From Actinomyces oricola (GTDB lineage Bacteria > Actinomycetota > Actinomycetes > Actinomycetales > Actinomycetaceae), in NCBI RefSeq assembly GCF_004104015.1, contig NZ_RYFV01000009.1, positions 1-64,000 of the forward strand: 64,000 nucleotides of DNA, given 5' to 3'. Under the pieces are notes generated by a model. The model had not been told where the DNA came from, did not search any database, and was given only the letters and a program-made list of their open reading frames with translations. The position numbers and the translations under genes were made by a program. Positions 57,335-64,000 of the stretch are shown piece by piece (the stretch's first letter is position 1; every line of letters starts with the position of its first letter).

Positions 57335-58081
57335 GTGCAGCGCATTGATCTTGACCTTGGCAGGCGCCTCATCCCTTACCAGGAGGGCTGGGATCTTCAG
57401 CGCGCCATTCACGCCGAGGTCGTCTCCCGCGCCCGCCCCTCGACTCTGCTGCTGCTGGAGCACGAGAGCGTCTACACAGTGGGGCGGCGCGCCCACTCCT
57501 GGGAACGGCCCCGGGGCCCGTTCGTAGAGCCCGGGCACGTCCCGGTGATTGATGTTGATCGGGGCGGCAAGGCCACCTGGCACGGGCCGGGCCAATTGAC
57601 GGTCTACCCGATCGTGCGCCTGGCCGCCCCCATTGACGTCATCCGCTATGTGCGCGCCCTGGAGGCGTCCGCCATGGAGGTTTGCGCCGGCCTGGGCGTG
57701 CAGGCACTGCGCCTGGAGGGCCGCTCGGGGGTGTGGGTTCCCCCCGAGCCCGCCTGCCCGCAGACCCACCGCCGGCGAGCGCGGAAGATCTGCGCCCTGG
57801 GGGTGCGGGTGGCTCGTGGAGTCACCATGCACGGTATTGGCTTCAATGTGAACCCCGACCTGGAGGTCTTCTCCCTCGACCGCATCCTGCCCTGCGGTTT
57901 CTCGGACACCGGCGTGACCTCCCTGGCCGCCGAGACCGGTGTCCCCGCGCGCGCCGTGGATCTCGCCGACCCTCTCGCACAGGCCCTGGAGCGTCACCTG
58001 GCGCCACTGGTGTCCGATGCCACGGCGCCACGACCCGCGGACCTGGGCCTCAAGTCCCAGATCGGGGGGCACCGGGCATAA
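57335..58081 (+). CDS. lipB: octanoyl-[acyl-carrier-protein] transferase
   Basis: 248 aa. Transfers octanoate from ACP to lipoyl-domain lysines, e.g. those of the E2 upstream. [19 protein letters not shown] (conserved His), [17 protein letters not shown] (catalytic Lys) and [14 protein letters not shown] (catalytic Cys) are intact. GTG start with a leaderless -10 box. lipA follows 40 bp later. Confidence 0.95.
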   Translation: MQRIDLDLGRRLIPYQEGWDLQRAIHAEVVSRARPSTLLLLEHESVYTVGRRAHSWERPRGPFVEPGHVPVIDVDRGGKATWHGPGQLTVYPIVRLAAPIDVIRYVRALEASAMEVCAGLGVQALRLEGRSGVWVPPEPACPQTHRRRARKICALGVRVARGVTMHGIGFNVNPDLEVFSLDRILPCGFSDTGVTSLAAETGVPARAVDLADPLAQALERHLAPLVSDATAPRPADLGLKSQIGGHRA

Positions 58082-58121
58082 ACTCGTGCTCGGCTGTGGC
58101 CGCCGTGAAGGAGGAGAGCAC

Positions 58122-59150
58122 GTGGCAGACAAGGCAGACAAGGTTGCCCCCGAAGGACGCCGCCTGCTGCGGGTTGAGGCCCGCAACGCCCGGACCCCCA
58201 TTGAGCACAAGCCCGCGTGGCTGCGCACCAGGGCCGTGGTCTCCCCCACCTACCAGGAGGTGCGCGGCCTGGTGCGGGAGAAGAAGCTGCACACGGTGTG
58301 CGCCGAGGCCAACTGCCCCAATATCTACGAATGCTGGAACGACCGCGAGGCCACCTTCCTCATTGGCGGGGAGATCTGCACGCGCCGCTGCGACTTCTGT
58401 GACATCGCCACCGGTAGGCCCACAGAACTCGACGTCGACGAGCCGCGCCGCGTGGCCGTCTCCATTAAGGAGATGGAGCTGCGCTACGCCACCGTCACCG
58501 GGGTGGCCCGCGACGACCTTCCCGACGGCGGCGCCTGGCTCTACGCCGAGACCGCCCGTCAGATTCACGAGCTCTCACCGGGTACTGGCGTCGAACTCCT
58601 GGTCCCCGACTTCAAGGGCGGGCGGGCCCCCCTTGAGGAGGTCTTCTCCTCGCGCCCCGAGGTCTTCGGCCACAATCTGGAGACGGTGCCGCGCATCTTC
58701 AAGCGCATCCGCCCGGCCTTCTCCTACGAGCAGTCCCTGGAGGTGCTGCAGGCGGCCTCTGAGGCCGGCCTGGTCACCAAGTCGAACCTCATCCTGGGCA
58801 TGGGCGAGACCCGGGCCGAGGTCGAGGAGTCAATGGCCGCCCTGGTCCAGGCGCGCTGCGACATCCTCACCATTACCCAGTACATGCGCCCCTCCAGGCT
58901 CCACCACCCCATTAGCCGGTGGGTCAAGCCCCAGGAGTTCATCGAGTTGTCTGCTCTGGCTCAGAAGATGGGTTTCGCCGCGGTCATGAGCGGGCCCATG
59001 GTGCGCTCCTCCTACCGGGCCGGCATGCTCTGGGGGCGGGCCATGGTCGAGCGCGGATGGCCGATACCCGCGCACCTGGCCTCACTGGCCGAGCCGACCA
59101 CCGCTCGCCAGGAGGCTACGGCGCTGGTCTCCGCGGGGCTGGCCGGTTGA
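58122..59150 (+). CDS. lipA: lipoyl synthase
   Basis: 342 aa from GTG 58122, with AAGGAGGAG upstream; the longer in-frame extension overlaps lipB and is rejected. Radical SAM enzyme that inserts two sulfurs into protein-bound octanoate. Auxiliary cluster motif C-x4-C-x5-C in [12 protein letters not shown] and radical SAM motif C-x3-C-x2-C in [11 protein letters not shown] are both present, with [12 protein letters not shown] near the C-terminus. Acts after LipB on the same substrate. Confidence 0.96.
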   Translation: MADKADKVAPEGRRLLRVEARNARTPIEHKPAWLRTRAVVSPTYQEVRGLVREKKLHTVCAEANCPNIYECWNDREATFLIGGEICTRRCDFCDIATGRPTELDVDEPRRVAVSIKEMELRYATVTGVARDDLPDGGAWLYAETARQIHELSPGTGVELLVPDFKGGRAPLEEVFSSRPEVFGHNLETVPRIFKRIRPAFSYEQSLEVLQAASEAGLVTKSNLILGMGETRAEVEESMAALVQARCDILTITQYMRPSRLHHPISRWVKPQEFIELSALAQKMGFAAVMSGPMVRSSYRAGMLWGRAMVERGWPIPAHLASLAEPTTARQEATALVSAGLAG

Positions 59151-59188
59151 CCCCAGCCCCGCCGTACGACGGTGTCTGCGTCGTCGTC

Positions 59189-59194
59189 TATCCT
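59189..59194 (+). promoter_or_regulatory. -10 hexamer TATCCT before the DUF4191 gene
   Basis: TATCCT lies 8 nt before GTG 59203. Confidence 0.45.
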
Positions 59195-59202
59195 TAATGC
59201 CT

Positions 59203-59925
59203 GTGAGCAAAGCCCCAAGCCCCAAGCCGACACGGCGACGCCGTCTGGCGCAGTACCTCCAGAACATTAAGGACTCCTACACGATCTCGCGCAGGACCTA
59301 CCCGTGGGTCGGGTGGGCGCTCCTGGGGGCCCCGGCCGTGGTCGTCGCCCTGGCTGTGGCCATCTCGGTGGGCCTGAGTCAGCCGCTGTGGTATTGGCTG
59401 ATTATGGCGGTCATGGTCAGCCTCATAGTGGACATGTTCGTCTTGTCCTGGACGGTGCGCCGCGCCTCCTACACGCAGATTGAGGGAATACCCGGAGCGG
59501 CCAAGGCGGTGCTCGACCAGGTCGGTAAGGGCTGGTACGTGGAGTCCGAGCCGGCGGCCATCTCCCCCAAGACCCAAGACGTGGTATGGCGGCTCGTGGG
59601 CCGTCCTGGCATTGTCCTGGTTGTGGAGGGGCCCACGGGCCGCACCCAGCGGCTGGTCAGTGATGAGAGGAAGAAGATCAAGCGCATCTTGTCCACGGTG
59701 CCGATCCACGTCATCCACGTGGGCACCGCCGAGGGCCAGGTGCCACTGATCGAGTTGCAGAAGACCCTGCGTCAACTGCCCACCAAGCCCACGCGCCTGA
59801 CCGACTCCGAGATCTCTCAGGTCTCCAAGCGCCTGAGCTCCCTGAGTTCTAAGGGCCTGCCGATCCCCAAGGGCATTGACCCCACGAAGGTGCGCCCCGA
59901 CCGCCGCGCCCTGCGCGGGCGCTGA
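59203..59925 (+). CDS. DUF4191 family membrane protein
   Basis: 240 aa if it starts at GTG 59203; ATG 59197 is also in frame but only 2 nt from the TATCCT box. Basic N-terminus, two adjacent membrane helices (WALLGAPAVVVALAVAISVG and YWLIMAVMVSLIVDMFVLSW), then a soluble domain with RRASYTQIEGIPGAAKAVLD and WRLVGRPGIVLVVEGP. DUF4191 genes regularly follow lipA in actinobacteria, as in mycobacteria; function is unknown. Confidence 0.87.
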   Translation: MSKAPSPKPTRRRRLAQYLQNIKDSYTISRRTYPWVGWALLGAPAVVVALAVAISVGLSQPLWYWLIMAVMVSLIVDMFVLSWTVRRASYTQIEGIPGAAKAVLDQVGKGWYVESEPAAISPKTQDVVWRLVGRPGIVLVVEGPTGRTQRLVSDERKKIKRILSTVPIHVIHVGTAEGQVPLIELQKTLRQLPTKPTRLTDSEISQVSKRLSSLSSKGLPIPKGIDPTKVRPDRRALRGR

Positions 59926-59951
59926 GGCCCCTATAGGTCCGTCCCTAAAGC

Positions 59952-60920
59952 TTAAAGGTAGGGCCTGAGCACCTCGGCGAGGGCGGCTGCGTGCTCGGCC
60001 GAGGCGTTAAGGGCAGGGATGTAGTAGAAGTCCCCTCCCCCGTGCTCTTTGTAGTGCCGGGCGGCCTCGCGCCCGATCTCGTCAACGGTTTCCAGGCAGT
60101 CCACGGCGAAACCGGGACAGACCACGTCCACCCGGCTCAGCCCTTGGGGCGCCAGCCGGGCCAGGACGTCAACGGTGTAGGGGGTCAGCCACTGGGCGGG
60201 GCCGAAGCGCGACTGGAAGGACAAAGTCCACTCCTGCGGGGTCAGGTCGAGCCCAGCGGCAATCAGGGCCGCGGTGTCGGCGCAACGGTCACGGTAGGTG
60301 TCACCGGCGTCGGCGTAAGACTGGGGGATGCCGTGGAAGGACAGGATCAGGTGCTCGGGGCGGCCGCGCCGCTCCCAGGAGGAGCGAATCCGCCCCACCA
60401 GGGCGGCCAGGTGGGCCTCGTGGTCGTGGTAGTCGCTAATGAAGGTGATGGTGGGCGGGTTGCGCAGCGCCATGGTGGCGGCATTGACGGCGTCGGCAAT
60501 GGACGCCGTCGTGGCCCCGCAGGACTGGGGGAAGAGGGGGAGCACGACAATGGGGCCGCAGCCCTCATGGCGCAGCTCGTGGAGGGCATCGCTAATGGAG
60601 CCCGAGCCGTAGCGCATGGCCGGGCGCACCAGGACCTCGTGGCCCTCGGCGATGAGCCGGTCCTCAAGCGCCCGGGCGAGGTTCACCGTGTGGTAGCGCA
60701 GCGGCGAGCCCTGCTCCTGCCAGGTGCGGGCGTACAAGGCGGCCGAGCGACGGGGCCTGACGCGCAGAATGACGCCGTGGAGGACCGGCCACCACAGCCA
60801 CCGGGAGGTCTCGATAATGCGGGGGTCGGAAAGGAACTCGGCCAGGTAGCGGCGCACTGCCGCCGGGGTGGGGGCGTCTGGGGTGCCCGTGTTCGCCAGC
60901 AGTATCCCGGTCCGCGTCAC
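59952..60920 (-). CDS. hemH: ferrochelatase
   Basis: 322 aa from GTG 60920, with AAGGAGG upstream. Inserts ferrous iron into a porphyrin; in actinobacteria the substrate is normally coproporphyrin III (CpfC activity). N-terminal ILLANTGTPDAPTPAAVRRY, a core metal-site region around LSFHGIPQSYADAGD (catalytic His) and the FAVDCLETVDEIGREA block with the catalytic Glu. A DtxR/IdeR-like iron box lies 50-68 bp upstream, so iron-responsive control is likely. hemW is nearby on the same strand. Confidence 0.93.
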   Translation of the reverse strand: MTRTGILLANTGTPDAPTPAAVRRYLAEFLSDPRIIETSRWLWWPVLHGVILRVRPRRSAALYARTWQEQGSPLRYHTVNLARALEDRLIAEGHEVLVRPAMRYGSGSISDALHELRHEGCGPIVVLPLFPQSCGATTASIADAVNAATMALRNPPTITFISDYHDHEAHLAALVGRIRSSWERRGRPEHLILSFHGIPQSYADAGDTYRDRCADTAALIAAGLDLTPQEWTLSFQSRFGPAQWLTPYTVDVLARLAPQGLSRVDVVCPGFAVDCLETVDEIGREAARHYKEHGGGDFYYIPALNASAEHAAALAEVLRPYL

Positions 60921-60958
60921 GTGCGCCTCCTTGCGTCTCGCATTGCTCGATCGCACGG

Positions 60959-60988
60959 AGTCTACGTAATAAGACGAGCCTAACCTTG
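60959..60988 (-). promoter_or_regulatory. hemH promoter with DtxR/IdeR-like iron box
   Basis: On the minus strand CAAGGTTAGGCTCGTCTTA (60988-60970) matches 13 of 19 positions of the IdeR/DtxR consensus, with the left half-site and centre AGGTTAGGCT perfect. A -10-like TAGACT follows at 60964-60959. A bound repressor would cover the spacer or -35. Confidence 0.6.
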
Positions 60989-61159
60989 CGACGTCGTGTC
61001 AGCATCGGTGGATCTGCCGCCCGGTTCGACGGCAGCGCCGCAATGGCTTGCGCAGGCACGCGGTTCGCCGCGCCGGCCGCATCCGCCCACAGTGGCGGGT
61101 GCGGCCGGCGCGGCGGCCGGTGCCGGGCGAAGAATTCGCCGCCCTCGGCCCAATGCCCC

Positions 61160-61165
61160 TACAGT
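61160..61165 (+). promoter_or_regulatory. -10 hexamer TACAGT, leaderless YwaF-like gene
   Basis: TACAGT with 7 nt to GTG 61173. Confidence 0.55.
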
Positions 61166-61172
61166 GCGCCAG

Positions 61173-61901
61173 GTGGAGCACTTCTTGGACCCCTACGCCG
61201 GCCCCATAGCCATCGGTGGCGTGGATCACGTGATTGACGTTCTCATCCTGCTCGTTTTCGCCGTGGCCCTCATTGGCGGGCGGCATTGGGTGCGCGAGCA
61301 CGCATACGTCGTCCGCCGCAGCGTCCTGATCGTCTCCGTCGTCCAGCAGACTGTCAGCTACATCGGCTACGCCGCCACCTCCAACTTCTGGGCGGACGGT
61401 CTGCCGCTGCACATCTCCCGGGTCTCGGCAATCCTGTGCGCCGTCTACCTGGCCACCGGGTCGAGGCGGGTCATGGACGTGCTCGGCTACTTCAGCGCAT
61501 GGGCGTGGTTGAGCTTCCTCTACCCCTCGGGAGTGCAACCGCTCGACAACCTCTTCGGCTGGACCTTCTTGATCAACCATGTCATCACGCTGCTCATCCC
61601 GGCCCTGGCGTGGATAACCAGCGACTGGCGCCCCACCCGGCCCGCTATTTGGCGCGCCTTCGCCTGGATGGTCGTGTATTCGCTCCTGGCCGTGGGCTCG
61701 AACGCGCTCACGGGCGGCAACTACTTCTACCAGCGGGAGATGCCAGTGGCGTCCTTCCTGGGCCAGCCCTGGTACTACTTGAGTTCACTGGCCCTGGGGC
61801 TCGCTTTCTTCTGGATCACCTACGGCGTCTCCCGGCTCATTCCCGACGACGGCCCGGCCCTGTCGCTGCAGGGCACCGGCCTTCTCCGGCTTCGTACCTG
61901 A
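61173..61901 (+). CDS. YwaF/TIGR02206-like integral membrane protein
   Basis: 242 aa from GTG 61173; the open frame to the left is excluded by the TACAGT box. About seven membrane helices. LPLHISRVSAILCAVYLATG, the FTFLINHVITLLIPALAW-like WTFLINHVITLLIPALAWI, and NYFYQREMPVASFLGQPWYY match the YwaF/TMEM164-related family of membrane proteins. No enzymatic role is established for bacterial members; human TMEM164 is an acyltransferase, and the conserved Cys (SAILCAVY) and His (INHVIT) here are worth noting. Confidence 0.75.
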   Translation: MEHFLDPYAGPIAIGGVDHVIDVLILLVFAVALIGGRHWVREHAYVVRRSVLIVSVVQQTVSYIGYAATSNFWADGLPLHISRVSAILCAVYLATGSRRVMDVLGYFSAWAWLSFLYPSGVQPLDNLFGWTFLINHVITLLIPALAWITSDWRPTRPAIWRAFAWMVVYSLLAVGSNALTGGNYFYQREMPVASFLGQPWYYLSSLALGLAFFWITYGVSRLIPDDGPALSLQGTGLLRLRT

Positions 61902-61937
61902 CGGATACGAGGCCGCCACGGGTCTCAATCGGACGGC

Positions 61938-63293
61938 TCAGCCGTCCACCAGTGCCCGGGTCACGGTGTCGGCCATGAGGCGACCACGCAAGGTCAGCAC
62001 CGCCCGACCCCGCAAAGCCGCGGCACCGTCCAAGAGGCCATCGGCTACGAGCCGGCCCACCACGGGCACCAGGTGGGCCAGCGTGCGCCCCCCGGGCGCC
62101 ATCGAACCAGCTGAACCAGTGCTTGCAGCGCCGCCGGCGCCCCCGCCCTGCGGGAGGCGGACGGGCGCCCCCGCGGGCCCCTGCTCCCCGGGCCGGCGCC
62201 CCAGGCCTGCCAGGTCCAGCCCTTCACGCAAGCGAATGCCCAGCATGACCGTCTCCAGTTGGCGGGACTCAGCACTAATGACCTCGTGCCCGGCCACGGG
62301 CAGTCGACCATCGCGCACCCGCCCCGCCCAGGCCAGGGGGTGCTTGATGTTCCAGGCCCGCACGTCCCCCAGGTGCGAATGCGCTCCCGGGCCGGCGCCC
62401 CACCAGTCCCAGTCGAGCCAGTAGGCGCGGTTGTGCCGGCACTCGGCCCCGGGGCGGGCCCAGTTGGAGATCTCGTACCACTGGTATCCGGCGTCCGCCA
62501 GCACGGCGTCGGCCAGTTCGTACTTGGCGGCCTCGTCGTCGTCCACCGGCATGGGCAGTTCGCCGCGGCGCACCCGGGCCCACATGCGCGTGCCCTCCTC
62601 AATGACCAGCGCGTAGGCGCTCAGGTGGTCCGGCCCCATGTCCACGGCGGCGTCCAGGGATCGTCGCCAGTCCTCCATGGACTCCCCCGGGGTGCCGTAC
62701 ATGAGGTCGAGGGAGGTCACCAGGCCCGCCCGACGCGCCCATGACACCACCCGGGGAACCCGCTCGGGCCGGTGGGCGCGGTCCAAAGTGGCCAGCACGC
62801 CGGGCACCACCGACTGCATGCCGAAGGACACGCGCGTAAAACCACCCTGGGCCAGGGCCTCCAGTACCGCCTGGTCGACGCTCTCCGGGTTGGCCTCAGT
62901 ACTCACCTCCGCGCCTGCCGCCAGGCCGAAGTACTCCCCGACCAGGGCGACCATGGCCACCAGGTCGCCGGCGGGCAGCACGGTGGGGGTCCCTCCGCCC
63001 ACGAACACGGTGCTCGCCGGACGCGGCTCCAGGCCCGCCCGGTCCATGGCCTCCCGCGCACCCCGCAGCTCCATGGCGAGCGTGCTCACATAGTCCGACG
63101 CCGAGGCGCCCGCTCCCATGAACAGGTTGGTGTAGGTGTTGAAATCGCAGTAACCGCAGCGCACCCGGCAGTAGGGGACGTGCAGGTACACGGAGAACGG
63201 GCGCCGGCCGCCGCCGGCGCCCGGGGCGGCGACTCCACGGGGCAGCTCCCCGTCGCCCGGCAGGGGCGCGCCCTGGGGCTGGGCGGGGCTCAC
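61938..63293 (-). CDS. hemW: radical SAM protein HemW
   Basis: 451 aa. C-x3-C-x2-C cluster in VPYCRVRCGYCDFNTYT, GGGTPTVLPAGDL, EANPESVDQAVLEAL and VSFGMQSVVPGVL identify the HemW (formerly HemN-like) family, proposed haem chaperones. HemN activity is not expected, as the usual HemN insertion is missing. An internal Gly/Ala-rich insertion (about residues 370-400) interrupts the C-terminal domain. GTG 63293 overlaps the trmB stop in GTGA. Confidence 0.9.
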   Translation of the reverse strand: MSPAQPQGAPLPGDGELPRGVAAPGAGGGRRPFSVYLHVPYCRVRCGYCDFNTYTNLFMGAGASASDYVSTLAMELRGAREAMDRAGLEPRPASTVFVGGGTPTVLPAGDLVAMVALVGEYFGLAAGAEVSTEANPESVDQAVLEALAQGGFTRVSFGMQSVVPGVLATLDRAHRPERVPRVVSWARRAGLVTSLDLMYGTPGESMEDWRRSLDAAVDMGPDHLSAYALVIEEGTRMWARVRRGELPMPVDDDEAAKYELADAVLADAGYQWYEISNWARPGAECRHNRAYWLDWDWWGAGPGAHSHLGDVRAWNIKHPLAWAGRVRDGRLPVAGHEVISAESRQLETVMLGIRLREGLDLAGLGRRPGEQGPAGAPVRLPQGGGAGGAASTGSAGSMAPGGRTLAHLVPVVGRLVADGLLDGAAALRGRAVLTLRGRLMADTVTRALVDG

Positions 63294-64000
63294 GCCCTGC
63301 GCCCCCGCCCGGGCTCCCCCTCGCCCTCATGCGCCCCCTGGTCTGGGCGCTCCCAGATGAGCCTGGGGGCCGGACGCATGGCCGCACCCCGCTCCAGGCG
63401 ACTCAGGGCGGTCTCGGCCCGGGCGGGCTCCCAGGGGTGCTCAGTGCGCACGACTCTCAGGTCCCGGATGGTGCGACCCGCGTCAATGCCGCGCTGCTCG
63501 AAGCGGGTCATGACCCGCCCCGCAAAGCGCTCCGACCAGCCGCCGCGCACCCCGGCCGGCGAACCCGGGTCCGGTCCGTTGCCCAGACTCCCCTCCACGG
63601 CGGTGTCCGCCCCCAGGTCGGGGCGGGCCCCGGCGTCGTCGTAGCGGAAGTAGGGGGCCGTCATGTCGGGCTCCAGCCCCTCGGGCAGCGCCGAAACCGC
63701 CTCCAGGACGTCGCGCATCTGCCAGGCGTAGTCGGACCAGTCGGTGGCCAGGCGCCACACGCCACCGGGGCGCAGCACGCGGGCCACCGAGTCGGCGAAA
63801 GCGGGAGTCACCAGGCGGCGCTTGCGATGGCGCGGCTTACGCCAGGGGTCGGGGAAGAACACCCACACCTCGCTGACACTGCCCACTGGCAGGGCCGTGG
63901 CCAGGAGCTGGGAGGCGTCGGCGGGCGCCACCCGCAGGTTCCTGACGCCCTGGTGCCCAGCGGCCGCCACAATCCGGGCGATCGCCTTCTGCCACACCTC
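63290..64000 (-). CDS. trmB: tRNA (guanine-N7)-methyltransferase, 5' end outside the window
   Basis: The last 236 codons are present; the frame continues past 64000, so the N-terminal SAM-binding Gly loop is missing from view. VWVFFPDPWRKPRHRKRRLV (F-P-D-P-W) is the TrmB hallmark that binds tRNA and cofactor, followed by LRPGGVWRLATDWSDYAWQM. It methylates G46 in the tRNA variable loop. An insertion of about 35 residues (ARPDLGADTAVEGSLGNG and on) is not in typical TrmB. Coupled to hemW. Confidence 0.9.
   Translation of the reverse strand, partial: EVWQKAIARIVAAAGHQGVRNLRVAPADASQLLATALPVGSVSEVWVFFPDPWRKPRHRKRRLVTPAFADSVARVLRPGGVWRLATDWSDYAWQMRDVLEAVSALPEGLEPDMTAPYFRYDDAGARPDLGADTAVEGSLGNGPDPGSPAGVRGGWSERFAGRVMTRFEQRGIDAGRTIRDLRVVRTEHPWEPARAETALSRLERGAAMRPAPRLIWERPDQGAHEGEGEPGRGRRA

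Overview
The window is a high-GC, gene-dense bacterial chromosome segment from an actinobacterium. An Actinomyces-like member of the Actinomycetaceae is my best guess. The support is the gene set: an InhA-type enoyl-ACP reductase, a GT4 glycogen synthase with GlgC, DUF3097 and DUF4191 proteins, an E2-lipB-lipA-DUF4191 order as in mycobacteria, HrcA/CIRCE and an alpha2-type GlyRS. No rRNA, tRNA, CRISPR array or prophage was recognised. The only mobile-element trace is the 3' end of an IS5-like transposase at the left edge, whose tail is duplicated in tandem.

Layout. 1-220: transposase end. 531-3212: slipin/NfeD membrane pair and an ABC ATPase (minus). 3370-10932: a conserved hypothetical, divergent glgA/glgC, serB, a SixA-like phosphatase, fabI/inhA and dusB. 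11108-14019: YibE/F and glyS (minus). 14139-17397: znuA-znuC-znuB-zur with a Zur-type palindrome on the znuA start. 17664-19675: glutamine amidotransferase plus YbdK-type carboxylate-amine ligase. 19719-23334: uppS, recO and leuA with a leucine-codon leader peptide. 23516-25429: ABC exporter with a small XRE regulator. 25369-34161: acyltransferase-3, sugar MFS transporter, putA and a frameshifted hydrolase/membrane gene. 34161-38120: tightly overlapping phoH-ybeY-CNNM/CorC-era operon. 38267-41664: EamA transporter and a TetR-controlled ABC-2 exporter. 41911-46375: DUF4241, rsmE, yggS and an unusual low-GC membrane protein. 46936-49280: hrcA-dnaJ heat-shock operon with CIRCE. 49344-51813: DUF3097 and an NhaD/CitMHS-like antiporter. 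52152-59925: lpd, two-lipoyl-domain E2, a degenerate kinase, lipB, lipA and DUF4191, which together form a lipoate synthesis and use cluster. 59952-64000: hemH with an iron-box-like site, a YwaF-like membrane protein, hemW and trmB (cut by the window end).

How it works together. Most genes are housekeeping: glycogen, serine, leucine, proline, lipoate and haem metabolism, tRNA and rRNA modification, ribosome maturation, zinc homeostasis. The clearest genome-wide signal is promoter-start architecture. About twenty genes carry a TANNNT-like -10 hexamer 6-8 nt before the start codon and no Shine-Dalgarno sequence, which implies leaderless mRNAs. Other genes (glgA, nfeD, glyS, leuA, hrcA, lpd, E2, lipA, hemH) have clear AGGAG sites. 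Several operators sit directly on these start-proximal promoters (Zur box, TetR palindrome).

Most notable oddities: a 261-bp perfect DNA duplication encoding the two lipoyl domains; a frameshift at a 7-G tract splitting a hydrolase from its four-helix tail; a nested palindromic non-coding element at 46538-46739; a 22-bp perfect inverted repeat between dusB and yibE; a histidine-rich tail on the ZnuC ATPase; and a leu attenuator leader peptide. I did not find a clearly new multi-gene defence or biosynthetic system.
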